64,000 bases of DNA from Anaerotruncus massiliensis (ex Togo et al. 2026) (GCF_900199635.1 NZ_LT962687.1:791501-855500), one strand, 5' to 3'; positions 15,781-24,099 are shown, numbered from the stretch's first letter. Notes: generated from the letters alone by a model not told the origin. Translations and numbers: made by a program.

Positions 15781-16946
15781 TGGACTACGACAAAATCCTG
15801 TCCCGCCGCGCCGTCGCGCTGAAGCCGTCGGGCATCCGCCGCTTTTTCGACATCGCGGCCGAGATGGACGACGTGATCTCGCTGGGCGTGGGGGAACCGG
15901 ACTTCAAGACCCCCTGGAGCATCCGGCGCGCGGGCATTGAGAGCCTCGAGCGCGGACACACCTGGTACACCGCGAATTCCGGACTCGCGCCCCTCAAAAA
16001 GGAGATCGCCGGCTACCTGCGCCGCCGCTTCACCCTTGAGTACGACGCGAAGACGGAGGTGCTCGTCACGGTGGGCGGCTCGGAGGCGATCGACCTTGCC
16101 ATCCGCACGCTGGTGAACCCGGGCGACGAGGTGCTCGTGGTGGAGCCCTCCTTCGTCTGCTACACCCCGATCACCGCGCTGACCGACGGCGTTCCGGTGC
16201 CGATCGCCACAAAGCCGGAGGACGGCTTCCGCCTGACGCCCGAGGCGCTGCGCGCCGCGATCACGCCGAAAACCAAGCTGCTCGTGCTGCCCTTCCCCAA
16301 CAACCCCACGGGCGGGATCATGCGGCGGGAGCATCTGGAGGCGGTCGCCGAGGTGCTGCGCGGCACCGACATCATGGTGCTGTCCGACGAAATCTACGCC
16401 GAGCTCACCTACGGCGGCGAACGCCACGTGTCGTTCGCGGAGATCGACGGGATGAAGGAGCGCACGGTCATCGTCAACGGCTTTTCCAAGAGCTACGCGA
16501 TGACCGGCTGGCGGCTCGGCTACGCGGTGGGCCCGGCCCCCGTGATCGCCCAGATGACCAAGGTGCACCAGTTCGCGATCATGTGCGCGCCCACGACGAG
16601 CCAGTACGCCGCCGTTGAGGCGCTCAAAAACTGCGACGGCGATATCGAGGAGATGCGCGATTCCTACGACATGCGCCGCCGCCTGCTGGTGGACGGGCTC
16701 AACCGGATGGGCCTGCGCTGCTTTGAGCCGGAGGGCGCGTTCTACGTCTTCCCGAGCATCCGGGAGACCGGCATGGCAAGCGGCGAATTCTGCGAAAAGC
16801 TGCTGGCCGCCGAGCATGTGGCGGTCATCCCCGGCGACGCGTTCGGCGAGAGCGGGGAGGGCTTCGTGCGCATTTCCTACTCCTATTCGGTCAATCATTT
16901 ACTGGAGGCGCTCAAACGGATCGAGCGGTTCCTCAAAACCCTGTAA
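15780..16946 (+). CDS. PLP-dependent class I/II aminotransferase
   Basis: A 388-residue fold-type I enzyme. Expected motifs are present: LGVGEPDFKTP, YTANSGLAPLKKEI, the cofactor-contacting VGGSEAIDLAI, PNNPTGG, SDEIYAELTY, and NGFSKSYAMTGWRLGY, where the lysine of SKSYAM binds PLP. The N-terminal GEPDF and TGWRLGY point to the alanine/aspartate/aromatic group; B. subtilis AlaT is the closest context match. The start ATG15780 overlaps the Lrp stop and its ribosome site lies in a hairpin, implying translational coupling. Confidence 0.9.
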   Translation: MDYDKILSRRAVALKPSGIRRFFDIAAEMDDVISLGVGEPDFKTPWSIRRAGIESLERGHTWYTANSGLAPLKKEIAGYLRRRFTLEYDAKTEVLVTVGGSEAIDLAIRTLVNPGDEVLVVEPSFVCYTPITALTDGVPVPIATKPEDGFRLTPEALRAAITPKTKLLVLPFPNNPTGGIMRREHLEAVAEVLRGTDIMVLSDEIYAELTYGGERHVSFAEIDGMKERTVIVNGFSKSYAMTGWRLGYAVGPAPVIAQMTKVHQFAIMCAPTTSQYAAVEALKNCDGDIEEMRDSYDMRRRLLVDGLNRMGLRCFEPEGAFYVFPSIRETGMASGEFCEKLLAAEHVAVIPGDAFGESGEGFVRISYSYSVNHLLEALKRIERFLKTL

Positions 16947-16957
16947 CCTAACCACAT

Positions 16958-16994
16958 CTTCCGCCCGCTGTGGAGCGGGCGGAAGTTTCTTTTT
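16958..16994 (+). terminator. Terminator of the PHP-Lrp-aminotransferase operon
   Basis: Twelve-base-pair stem CTTCCGCCCGCT/AGCGGGCGGAAG with GTGG loop, then TTTCTTTTT. Confidence 0.9.
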
Positions 16995-17014
16995 GAAATT
17001 GGAGCGTGAGAACC

Positions 17015-18775
17015 ATGCCGTTGGACGGCGTCTTTTTAAGCCAGCTCAAGCGGGAGATCGAGGACCGGATCGTCGGCGGACGGGTGGACAAGATCCACCA
17101 GCCCGCGCGCGAGACGATCGTCATCGCCATGCGCGCGCAGGCGGGCAACCACAAGCTGCTCGTCTCCGCGTCGGCCTCCAACCCGCGGCTGCATTTTACC
17201 ACCCTGCCGCAGGACAACCCCAAATCCCCGCCGATGTTCTGCATGCTGATGCGCAAGCACCTGACCGGCGCGAAGCTCGTCAGCATCACCCAGGCGGGGC
17301 TCGACCGCGTGCTGCACCTGCATTTTGAAACGGTGAACGAGCTGGGCGACCGGGTCGTTTTGACGCTCGCCGTCGAAATCATGGGGCGGCACAGCAACAT
17401 CATCCTCGTCGGGCCCGACGGGCGCGTCGTCGACGCGATCAAGCGGGTGAGCGACGAGATGAGCAGCGTGCGCCCGGTGCTGCCCGGCATGGCGTATACC
17501 CATGTGCCGGCACAGGACCGGCTGAACATCTATACGGCGGCCCCGTCCGAAATCGTCGCGCGGCTGCGCGCGGGGAAGGACGCCGAGCTTTCCAAGGCGC
17601 TGCTCGGCGCGCTCGAAGGGATGAGCCCGCTCGTCTGCCGCGAGATCGCCCACAACGCGGCGCGGGGGGAGGAGACGCTCGTCTCCCAGCTGGACGGCGA
17701 ACGGGAGACGCGGCTTAAATTCTACCTCGCCCAGCTCTCCGACCGGCTGAATTCCGGCGGCGCGCGCCCGACAATGCTCGTCGACGGCACGGGAAAGCCC
17801 AAGGACTTCTCCTACCTCGACCTGAACCAGTACGGGCACGCCCTCGTCTGCCGGGAATACGACAGCTACAGCGCGCTGCTCGACAGCTTTTACAGCGAGC
17901 GGGACCGCATCGACCGGATGCATCAGCGGGGCGCGGACCTCCTGAAGCTGCTGGTCAACCTCAGCGACCGGACGGCGCGCAAGCTGGCCGCCCAGCGGGA
18001 GGAGCTGCGGGCGTCGACCGAGCGGGAGAAGCTGAAAATCTACGGCGACCTCATCAACTCGAACCTCTACGCGCTCGAAAAGGGGACGCCCTTCGCGGAG
18101 CTGGAAAACTATTACGAGGAGGGCGCGCCGAAGGTCAGGATTCCGCTTGACCCGATGCTGACCCCGAGCCAGAACGCCCAGCGCTACTACGCGCGCTACC
18201 GCAAGGCGGATACCGCCGAAAAGAAGTTGCGCGCGCTGATCGCGCAGGGGGAGGCGGAGCTCGGCTATTTCGACACGGTGTTCGACGAGCTGGCGCGCGC
18301 CTCGCTCGAGAGCGAGCTGAACGCCATCCGCGACGAGCTGGCCGGGCAGGGCTATCTCCGCCGCGCCCCCAGACGCGGCATGAAGGAGGAGAAGCTCCCG
18401 CCGCTCAAATACCGTTCGGACGACGGGTTCACCATCCTCTGCGGGCGCAACAACCTGCAAAACGACCGGCTCACCCTGAAGGACAGCCGCAACGGCGACC
18501 TCTGGCTGCACACCCAGAAGATCCCCGGCTCCCATGTGGTGGTCGTGACGGAGGGGAAAACGCCTCCCGACCGCACGATCGAGCAGGCGGCGGTCATCGC
18601 GGCCTGCAATTCCAAGGCGCGGGAATCGGGCAAGGTGGCGGTCGACTACACCGAAATCCGCAACGTGCGCAAGCACCCGGCGGGCAAGCCGGGACTCGTG
18701 CTCTACGAGCCCTACCAGACCGCCGTGGTCGCGCCCGACCTCGAGCTGGCGGCGCGGCTTTTGCAGGGCCGGTAA
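17015..18775 (+). CDS. rqcH: RqcH-type NFACT protein (ribosome quality control)
   Basis: A 586-residue NFACT-family protein (older names FbpA, fibronectin-binding). The N-terminal NFACT-N domain contains GLDRVLHL with D97 and R98, the residue pair reported as essential for C-terminal alanine tailing in Bacillus RqcH. A central coiled coil runs from about 290 to 430. The C-terminal NFACT-R domain includes NDRLTLKDSRNGDLWLHTQK and GSHVVVV. It would bind stalled 50S subunits and recruit tRNA-Ala. ATG17015 has GGAG 10 nt upstream; GTG17006 is too close to it. Confidence 0.9.
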   Translation: MPLDGVFLSQLKREIEDRIVGGRVDKIHQPARETIVIAMRAQAGNHKLLVSASASNPRLHFTTLPQDNPKSPPMFCMLMRKHLTGAKLVSITQAGLDRVLHLHFETVNELGDRVVLTLAVEIMGRHSNIILVGPDGRVVDAIKRVSDEMSSVRPVLPGMAYTHVPAQDRLNIYTAAPSEIVARLRAGKDAELSKALLGALEGMSPLVCREIAHNAARGEETLVSQLDGERETRLKFYLAQLSDRLNSGGARPTMLVDGTGKPKDFSYLDLNQYGHALVCREYDSYSALLDSFYSERDRIDRMHQRGADLLKLLVNLSDRTARKLAAQREELRASTEREKLKIYGDLINSNLYALEKGTPFAELENYYEEGAPKVRIPLDPMLTPSQNAQRYYARYRKADTAEKKLRALIAQGEAELGYFDTVFDELARASLESELNAIRDELAGQGYLRRAPRRGMKEEKLPPLKYRSDDGFTILCGRNNLQNDRLTLKDSRNGDLWLHTQKIPGSHVVVVTEGKTPPDRTIEQAAVIAACNSKARESGKVAVDYTEIRNVRKHPAGKPGLVLYEPYQTAVVAPDLELAARLLQGR

Positions 18776-18784
18776 AAGACGACA

Positions 18785-18816
18785 AAAAACGGACAGGCGG
18801 CTGCCTGTCCGTTTTT
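18785..18816. terminator. Bidirectional terminator between rqcH and the spore protein gene
   Basis: Perfect 14-bp stem AAAAACGGACAGGC/GCCTGTCCGTTTTT with GGCT loop; T runs on both strands serve the two convergent genes. Confidence 0.9.
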
Positions 18817-18835
18817 CATACCCAAAAGGGGAAAC

Positions 18836-19036
18836 TTACTTCATGGAGTTCTCGTACGCTTCGATCATCTTTTTGACCATCTGGCCGCCGACAGAACCGG
18901 CTTCACGGGAGGTCAGGTCGCCGTTGTAGCCCTGCTTGAGGTTGACGCCGACTTCGCGGGCAGCTTCCATCTTGAACTTATCGAGGGCTTCACGAGCCTG
19001 CGGGACAACAGGATTGTTGGAAGAATTGTTAGACAT
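18836..19036 (-). CDS. Alpha/beta-type small acid-soluble spore protein
   Basis: A 66-residue SASP that coats DNA in the dormant spore and protects it from UV and heat. The C-terminal half contains the family core GVNLKQGYNGDLTSREAG followed by VGGQMVKKMIE. The region before it, FKMEAAREVGV, is where the germination protease would cleave. The start is ATG19036 with AAGGAG 11 nt upstream; the longer GTG19048 lies inside that spacing. The promoter matches forespore SigG. Confidence 0.95.
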   Translation of the reverse strand: MSNNSSNNPVVPQAREALDKFKMEAAREVGVNLKQGYNGDLTSREAGSVGGQMVKKMIEAYENSMK

Positions 19037-19090
19037 GTTAAAATACACTCCTTAAATTTTTCTGAAGAATGTTTCTTGCGTTTGCAGTAA

Positions 19091-19119
19091 TAGTATGAGC
19101 GCGTGCGGAATGATTATAA
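19091..19119 (-). promoter_or_regulatory. SigG-like promoter of the SASP gene
   Basis: On the minus strand TTATA (19119-19115) and CATACTA (19097-19091) are separated by 17 nt. CATACTA fits the SigG -10 pattern CATnnTA exactly. Confidence 0.65.
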
Positions 19120-19200
19120 CTGCCAAATCCTGCGCGGCAATCCAGATTCCGCCGCTTTTTGCAGGAGGCGCGCCCCGGCTGGGGCCGCGGCCTTGCGCGC

Positions 19201-19253
19201 ATATCCGCCCCCTGGGGCGGATATGCAAAAACAGACGCCATACGTCTGTTTTT
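19201..19253 (-). terminator. Tandem hairpins ending the 191-residue ORF
   Basis: Two adjacent perfect hairpins: 19201-19224 (ATATCCGCCCC arm) and 19227-19253 (AAAAACAGACG/CGTCTGTTTTT). The second supplies T runs on both strands and reaches into the stop codon of the minus-strand gene. Confidence 0.75.
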
Positions 19254-19827
19254 AAGGCCGCGGGCCGGGCGGGATGCGCCAGAGGGGCGCGGCGGCCAGC
19301 GGATTCTGCTTTCCCATGAGGCAGAAGATCGCGGCGGCGGCCAGCAGCTCGAACGGTTCGAGCTTTCCCGAAAAGGAGACGGGCAGTTCAAAGGGCTCCA
19401 CCGGGGTCCCGTCAAAGGCGGTGAGCTGGCGCTGGAGGGAGATCACCGCGCTGTCCACCGTGAAGGAGGAGAGGGTGAGGGTGTCGGAGGTGCCGAGCCC
19501 GCAGGTGACGGCGGGGAGCCTGCGCCCGGCCACGGCGGAAAGCACCGCGGGGTCGGCGCTGTCGATGATCGCGACGGCGTTTTTGCAGGAGAACTCCCGC
19601 GGCAGCTCGCCCTTCCTGCGGACGATGAACGCGGCGTTTTCACACGCGATCTGGTAAAAGGCCCGCTGGGAGAGAAAGACGATATCGGGGCCGTCCCCTG
19701 AGAACGCGGCCCTGTCGGTATCCGCGCAGAGCATCGAAAGCGCGCCGCCTGTGCGCAGCAGCTCCCGCAGACGCCTGCCGGGGCCGCCCGCAGTGACGAC
19801 CACCATCGGCACCACCCGCCAATCCAC
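19252..19827 (-). CDS. Conserved-type hypothetical protein, 191 residues
   Basis: I do not recognise a named family. Visible features are an N-terminal hydrophobic strand followed by GGPGRR, a central DIVFLSQRAFYQIACENAAF, and VTCGLGTSDTLTLSSFTVDS, which looks like the beta-strand pattern of Mur-ligase-like domains without their P-loop. The late EPFELPV and GKLEPFELLAAAAIFCLMG segments also resemble clostridial orphans. No signal peptide or membrane segment. The start is uncertain: GTG19827 has no clear ribosome site, and ATG19806 is the alternative. Confidence 0.55.
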   Translation of the reverse strand: MDWRVVPMVVVTAGGPGRRLRELLRTGGALSMLCADTDRAAFSGDGPDIVFLSQRAFYQIACENAAFIVRRKGELPREFSCKNAVAIIDSADPAVLSAVAGRRLPAVTCGLGTSDTLTLSSFTVDSAVISLQRQLTAFDGTPVEPFELPVSFSGKLEPFELLAAAAIFCLMGKQNPLAAAPLWRIPPGPRP

Positions 19828-19864
19828 AAAATTTTGTATTCTGCGGATAGTTTCCCCTCGGGGG

Positions 19865-19895
19865 AAAAGAAAATCCCCCGCTGAGCGGGGGATTT
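19865..19895 (-). terminator. Terminator after trxA
   Basis: Eleven-base-pair stem AAATCCCCCGC/GCGGGGGATTT with TGA loop; on the minus strand it is followed by TTCTTTT. Confidence 0.85.
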
Positions 19896-19912
19896 AAAAA
19901 AACTTTACGGTG

Positions 19913-20230
19913 TTACGCCTCTTCGATCATCCGGACGAGCGCCTGTTTGGACTGGAGGCCGACCATGCGGGCCGCCTCCTCGCCGTTTTTGAAGAGGATG
20001 ACGGTGGGGATGGACATGACGCCGTAGCGGGCCGCGAGATCGGGCTCCTCGTCGATATCCACCTTGCCGATGACGGCCTTGCCGTCCATCTCGTCGCCGA
20101 GCTGTTCGATGATGGGGCCGAGCATCTTGCAGGGTCCGCACCACGGCGCCCAAAAATCAACCAGCACGGGTCCGGCGGCGCCGAGCGCTTCGGTATCGAA
20201 GGTATCCTTTGAAAAATGAACCACAGACAT
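19913..20230 (-). CDS. trxA: Thioredoxin
   Basis: A 105-residue thioredoxin that reduces disulfides in the cytoplasm. The active site [11 protein letters not shown] has C31 and C34. The cis-proline motif is SIPTVILF, and the internal [14 protein letters not shown] matches the family. GGGAGG lies about 8 nt before ATG20230. It is a single-gene unit with its own promoter and terminator. Confidence 0.95.
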   Translation of the reverse strand: MSVVHFSKDTFDTEALGAAGPVLVDFWAPWCGPCKMLGPIIEQLGDEMDGKAVIGKVDIDEEPDLAARYGVMSIPTVILFKNGEEAARMVGLQSKQALVRMIEEA

Positions 20231-20263
20231 CTATAAAGCCTCCCAGATTGTTTTCTTATCCCT

Positions 20264-20291
20264 ATTATACACGGATCAAAAATCTCATCAA
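20264..20291 (-). promoter_or_regulatory. SigA promoter of trxA
   Basis: On the minus strand TTGATG (20291-20286) and TATAAT (20269-20264) with a 16-nt spacer. Confidence 0.75.
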
Positions 20292-20411
20292 GTCTTTTGC
20301 GGACATTTTCCCCACGGGACGGTGTTTTTTTGGAAATGCCCTTCCGTCGTATCTTTCCCAATCCGTTCCCCGCCATGCACCAACATTTTTCCAAAAATAT
20401 CGGCAGAGGAC

Positions 20412-20439
20412 TTGACTTTTTCGAGATGTGCGATATAAT
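20412..20439 (+). promoter_or_regulatory. SigA promoter of the tRNA-Gln/Pro pair
   Basis: TTGACT at 20412-20417 and TATAAT at 20434-20439 with a 16-nt spacer, 22 nt before the first tRNA. Confidence 0.8.
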
Positions 20440-20461
20440 ATAAGTCGTGACTTGTGCATAT

Positions 20462-20535
20462 TGCCCGATTGTGTAAAGGTAGCACGACAGACTCTGACTC
20501 TGTTTGTCTGGGTTCGAATCCTAGTCGGGCAGCCA
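20462..20535 (+). tRNA. tRNA-Gln (CTG)
   Basis: Acceptor arms 20462-20468 (TGCCCGA) and 20525-20531 (TCGGGCA), discriminator G, encoded CCA 20533-20535. Anticodon CTG in loop CTCTGAC; complements the TTG isoacceptor at 470-544. Confidence 0.95.
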
Positions 20536-20536
20536 T

Positions 20537-20613
20537 CGAGGTGTGGCTCAGTTTGGTAGAGCGCTGCGTTCGGGACGCAGAGGCCGCAAGTTCAAGTCTT
20601 GTCACCTCGACCA
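20537..20613 (+). tRNA. tRNA-Pro (CGG)
   Basis: Acceptor arms 20537-20543 (CGAGGTG) and 20603-20609 (CACCTCG), discriminator A, CCA 20611-20613. Anticodon CGG in loop TTCGGGA. Separated from tRNA-Gln by one base. Confidence 0.95.
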
Positions 20614-20615
20614 CC

Positions 20616-20648
20616 AAAAGACCGCTGACTTTTGTCGGCGGTCTTTTT
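20616..20648 (+). terminator. Terminator after tRNA-Pro
   Basis: Stem AAAAGACCGCTGAC/GTCGGCGGTCTTTTT with TTTT loop. Confidence 0.85.
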
Positions 20649-20649
20649 C

Positions 20650-20830
20650 TATTTATGCGAAATGCTGTGGACATCATCCACAGATAAGAGACACAGAATG
20701 GAACAGCGGACCGCCCGCGTGCGTGGTCAGGACTCCTTTGCCATAGGGCCATCGACTCAAGTCTGAGCCGATGGCCTTTTTTATTAAAAAGTAAGCGGCA
20801 CGGAGCAGGTTTGCTTTCGGCCGCTTTTTT
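20650..20830 (+). other. Structured non-coding stretch with two further terminators
   Basis: A small hairpin CTGTGGA/TCCACAG lies at about 20663-20682. Two terminator-like hairpins follow, 20746-20783 (GGCCATCG/CGATGGCC then TTTTTT) and 20793-20830 (AAGCGGC/GCCGCTT then TTTT). Two more terminators after the tRNA terminator suggest a short transcript or attachment debris; no ORF is supported. Confidence 0.4.
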
Positions 20831-21066
20831 GGTTATCGCATGGCCTTATAAGCCTGAATCCTGGAAATTGTCAAGACAAAATTTCGCCCGCTAGACCGGA
20901 TAATTGGACGGGCGGACTGATACAATGAAAGCATATAGAACGTATGTTTCTTAAAAAGGCGAACTTTTAAAAAGAGGCGGCTTAGGAGGGGGTGAAGAGA
21001 GAAAAGCAATTTCAGGGTGGGATGGCGGGTTTCTATAAACAATACAGCATAAAGGGAGGAAATTTC

Positions 21067-22065
21067 ATGTCAAGCACAAACAAACTGCCAAATTCGGATT
21101 TAAACCAATGGGTGGCAAGCGACCGGCCGGTGATGGAGGATTTCAACCGCGACAACGAGATTATCGACGGGCTGGTGGGACACCTCAAAAAGACGCCCTA
21201 TGTCGGTGCGGACGGCTGCTGGTATGTGTGGGACACCGACGTCGCCGAGTACGTCAAGAGTGAAACCAAAGCGCGCGGTGAAATCGGCCCGCAGGGCCCG
21301 AAGGGAGAACAGGGGCCGCGGGGCCCGAAGGGCGATACCGGCGTAAAGGGAGACACCGGCGCGGGGTTCCGGGTGCTGGGGCTCTTTGAGTCGGCGGCGG
21401 CGCTTGCCGGAGCGCACCCGGTCGGTACGGCGGGCGACGCCTATGCGGTTGGGACCGCGGCGGACAACCGCATCTATATCTGGTCTGACGAGAACGTGTG
21501 GAAGGACATCGGCGTATTGCAGGGTCTGCAGGGCTCGCAGGGCGAACAGGGCCCGCAGGGTGTTGCCGGACCTCAGGGTGCGATCGGTCCGGCTGGTGAA
21601 CCGGGGCCAAAAGGTGAACAAGGCGTTCAGGGGCCGGCTGGACCGCAGGGCCCCAAAGGGGACCCCGCTGTAATCAATGGGAAAATGCCTGATGCGGGCG
21701 GCACGATCTCCCTGACGGCGGATGACATCCCGGAGACCGATGGGCGCAAGTTCGTGAGTCCGGAGGAAAAGTCCGGCTGGAATGGGAAAGCGTCCCCGGC
21801 GAGGAACGTCACGGCGACGCTGACGGCGGCGGGCTGGATGGGTGACGCGGCCCCCTATACGCAGGCATTGGCCATCGCGGAGATCGTGGGAGCGGAGACG
21901 CCGGGGACCATCGGGCTGGCGGCGGCCACGACCGCCGAGCAGTATGACGCGGCAGCGGCAGGCAAGCTGCTGCTCACGGCGCAGACCGCCGGACAGGTCA
22001 CGGTATCCGCGCTGGGCGAAAAACCGGGCATGGATATCCCGGTGCTGATTACGATTGTGGGGTGA
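21067..22065 (+). CDS. Collagen-like tail-fibre-type protein 1
   Basis: A 332-residue protein without signal peptide. Residues 1-60 (STNKLPNSDLNQW, RPVMEDFNRDNEIIDGLVGH) resemble the N-terminal attachment part of phage tail-fibre proteins. Gly-X-Y collagen repeats (about 62-95 and 155-205) are interrupted by a GxVLGLFxS...GDAYAVGT...IYIW module common in tail fibres. The C-terminal 125 residues form a separate domain ending VPVLITIVG. The start ATG21067 has GGGAGG upstream; the frame is open further upstream without a ribosome site. First gene of the RHS-linked island and a paralogue of 24100-24978. Confidence 0.75.
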   Translation: MSSTNKLPNSDLNQWVASDRPVMEDFNRDNEIIDGLVGHLKKTPYVGADGCWYVWDTDVAEYVKSETKARGEIGPQGPKGEQGPRGPKGDTGVKGDTGAGFRVLGLFESAAALAGAHPVGTAGDAYAVGTAADNRIYIWSDENVWKDIGVLQGLQGSQGEQGPQGVAGPQGAIGPAGEPGPKGEQGVQGPAGPQGPKGDPAVINGKMPDAGGTISLTADDIPETDGRKFVSPEEKSGWNGKASPARNVTATLTAAGWMGDAAPYTQALAIAEIVGAETPGTIGLAAATTAEQYDAAAAGKLLLTAQTAGQVTVSALGEKPGMDIPVLITIVG

Positions 22066-22069
22066 CAGA

Positions 22070-22912
22070 ATGTTGAACACAGCATTCCCTTGTGACAGCG
22101 GCGGCGGGAGTAACCCGCTGAAACTGCCGGAATTCGAGTATACCGGCCAGAGCCAGACGGTCCTCGAGGAGGGCGTCGGCTGGAAAATCAAGTTTTTGAC
22201 GAGCGGCACCTTTACATTGATTTCTCCGGCAAAACTGAATATCGACGTGTTCCTCGTTGGTGGCGGCGGCGGTGGTGGAAATGGCTTTATGGCAACAAGA
22301 GGAAGCGGTGGGGGTGGTGGATATACTACCACGATCATTACTTCGATCATGGCAGGTACCCCTTATGCAATCGAGGTCGGCGCTGGGGGCGCCTCAGATC
22401 AGCCGGGATCTCCCACGCGGGGATTTGGAACGGCGGCGAACGGCGGGAATCCGGGGACACCGGGCGACGGCAGCAACGTTGGCGGCACAGGCGGGAACAA
22501 CGGCGGTAAAGCGGCCGACAATGGTAAGCCCGGCACCGGATATGACGGTGCGTCCAATGGCGATCCCGGTCAGGGCACGACAACCCGAGAATTTGGCGAA
22601 CCTTCGGGCGTAGATTATGCCGGTGGCGGCGGCGGTGGCGGCGTCAGCGGCAAGGGCGGAGATGGCGGCGCAAGTGGTGGTGTTGGGGGTGCGCGAAACG
22701 GTTCAACAGGAGAAAATGGTGCAAACGGTTCTCCAATAGAAGGTATTGGTGGGAAAGGAGGAAACGGCGGTACTTCCGGTGGTGGAGGCGGTGGAGGAAA
22801 CTACGGAGGCGGCGGAGGCGGAGCGGGCTCCGATGGCGGAATGCATGGAGGAGGTGCGGGCGGACAAGGCATCTGTATCATCCGAAATCACAGAGAGGAG
22901 AAAACAGTATGA
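22070..22912 (+). CDS. Glycine-rich (polyglycine) adhesin-like protein 1
   Basis: A 280-residue protein. The N-terminal 70 residues (EYTGQSQTVLEEGVGWKIKF, FLTSGTFTLISPAKLNIDVF) are a short beta domain; the rest is runs of Gly with Asn, Ser and Asp, such as GGGGGGGNG and GGNGGTSGGGGGGGNYGGG. This pattern is known from phage tail-tip adhesins that pack polyglycine type II helices. No signal peptide. It starts 4 nt after the collagen-like gene and overlaps the next gene by 4 nt (ATGA). It is a paralogue of 23149-24081. Confidence 0.7.
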   Translation: MLNTAFPCDSGGGSNPLKLPEFEYTGQSQTVLEEGVGWKIKFLTSGTFTLISPAKLNIDVFLVGGGGGGGNGFMATRGSGGGGGYTTTIITSIMAGTPYAIEVGAGGASDQPGSPTRGFGTAANGGNPGTPGDGSNVGGTGGNNGGKAADNGKPGTGYDGASNGDPGQGTTTREFGEPSGVDYAGGGGGGGVSGKGGDGGASGGVGGARNGSTGENGANGSPIEGIGGKGGNGGTSGGGGGGGNYGGGGGGAGSDGGMHGGGAGGQGICIIRNHREEKTV

Positions 22913-23142
22913 ATTACGCAATCATCCAAAACGGCGTGGTGGTGAACATGATCGTCATCGCGCCCTACAACACATCCGATTTCCCGGACGCGGTGCCGGT
23001 AGGGGACAAGCCGGTCGGCATCGGGGACGAGTACCGGGACGGGAAGTTCTGGCGGGACGGCGCGGAGATTTTGTCCCCAGCTGAGTCAGAGTTCTCCAGA
23101 GTGAAAACACAAGGGATTTTGAAACGTATCTTCAGGAGGTAA
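22909..23142 (+). CDS. Small tail-fibre-associated protein, 77 residues
   Basis: Starts MNYAIIQNGVVVNMIVIAPY and contains PVGDKPVGIGDEYRDGKFW, a pattern I associate with short proteins encoded beside tail-fibre genes in Clostridia prophages. No catalytic motif or membrane segment. It overlaps the upstream glycine-rich gene by 4 nt and sits between the two glycine-rich paralogues, so it was probably inherited with that module. Function unknown; a fibre chaperone or trimerisation role is only a guess. Confidence 0.65.
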   Translation: MNYAIIQNGVVVNMIVIAPYNTSDFPDAVPVGDKPVGIGDEYRDGKFWRDGAEILSPAESEFSRVKTQGILKRIFRR

Positions 23143-23148
23143 TCAAGC

Positions 23149-24081
23149 ATGCTGACAAGTTGCTTTTTGTCCGGAGGAGGTTCACCCTCCCCCGGAGGGT
23201 GGGTCGATGTGCCGCAGTTTACATACACCGGTCAGTCAGAGACCATCGTCGAAGAGGGCATCGGATGGAAAATCCGCTTTTTGACCTCGGGCACCTTCAC
23301 GCTGCTTTCCCCGGACCGCATGATGATCGACGCCTTTCTCGTCGGCGGCGGTGGCGGCGGAAACCGCGGTTATCTTGTGAGCAGCAACGGGGTAGCTGGA
23401 GGTGGCGGAGGGGGCGGTTTTACTGGTACATTTTTTGTACAGGTTGAAAAAGATGTACCATATGATATCGTCATTGGCGCAGGTGGAGCGGGTGCTACTA
23501 GTAACGGTAGCACAGGAAAAGACGGGGGAGCATCCAAGGCCTTTTCATATACCGTCGGGGGCGGCTGCGGCGCGGTCAATTACGTTGGCGGAGCAGGTGG
23601 CAATAACGGCGGTTCTACTCCAGACCCTAACACAAACGGCGCAGGGCGTGATGGAGCATCCGACGGCAGTCCCGGTCAAGGCACGACCACCCGCGAATTT
23701 GGGGAAGCCGATGCAGAGGACTACGCGGGGGGCGGCGGTGGCGGTGCCCGAGCTTTTGGAAGTTCGAATAGAGCCGCTGGCGGAAATGGAGGCGCAAATG
23801 GTGGGGCAGGAGGAAACATCTCCAATGATTATGGAAATGGGCGCCCCGGGGCTTTCATTACAGGGAGGGGCGGCAATGGTGGTCTTGGCGTCTTCTCTTC
23901 GACAGCACGTGCCGGCGGCGGTGGCGGCGGCGGAAACTACGGCGGCGGTGGTGGAGGCGGCGCAAGCGCCTATACTTCTTCAGTTACTGCGGGTGAAGCT
24001 GTAGCCAGCGGCGGTGCTGGCGGTCAGGGCATCGTCATCATCCGCAACCATCGTGTGAAACAGGCAACTTTATCGGATTGA
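23149..24081 (+). CDS. Glycine-rich (polyglycine) adhesin-like protein 2
   Basis: A 310-residue paralogue of the protein at 22070-22912. The N-terminal beta domain is conserved (FTYTGQSETIVEEGIGWKIR, FLTSGTFTLLSPDRMMIDAF), and the SPGQGTTTREFGE segment and GGQGIVIIRNHR ending are shared. The Gly-rich body differs in length and content, suggesting diversification of the exposed tip. AGGAGG precedes ATG23149, 7 nt after the small gene. No signal peptide. Confidence 0.7.
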   Translation: MLTSCFLSGGGSPSPGGWVDVPQFTYTGQSETIVEEGIGWKIRFLTSGTFTLLSPDRMMIDAFLVGGGGGGNRGYLVSSNGVAGGGGGGGFTGTFFVQVEKDVPYDIVIGAGGAGATSNGSTGKDGGASKAFSYTVGGGCGAVNYVGGAGGNNGGSTPDPNTNGAGRDGASDGSPGQGTTTREFGEADAEDYAGGGGGGARAFGSSNRAAGGNGGANGGAGGNISNDYGNGRPGAFITGRGGNGGLGVFSSTARAGGGGGGGNYGGGGGGGASAYTSSVTAGEAVASGGAGGQGIVIIRNHRVKQATLSD

Positions 24082-24099
24082 AACGAGAAGGAGAATAAA

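Noticed and set aside
20676-20696. GATAAGAGACACAG resembling a Tn5 mosaic end or adapter
   Set aside because: Only a partial match to the 19-bp mosaic end, no second copy nearby and no transposase; more likely chance.
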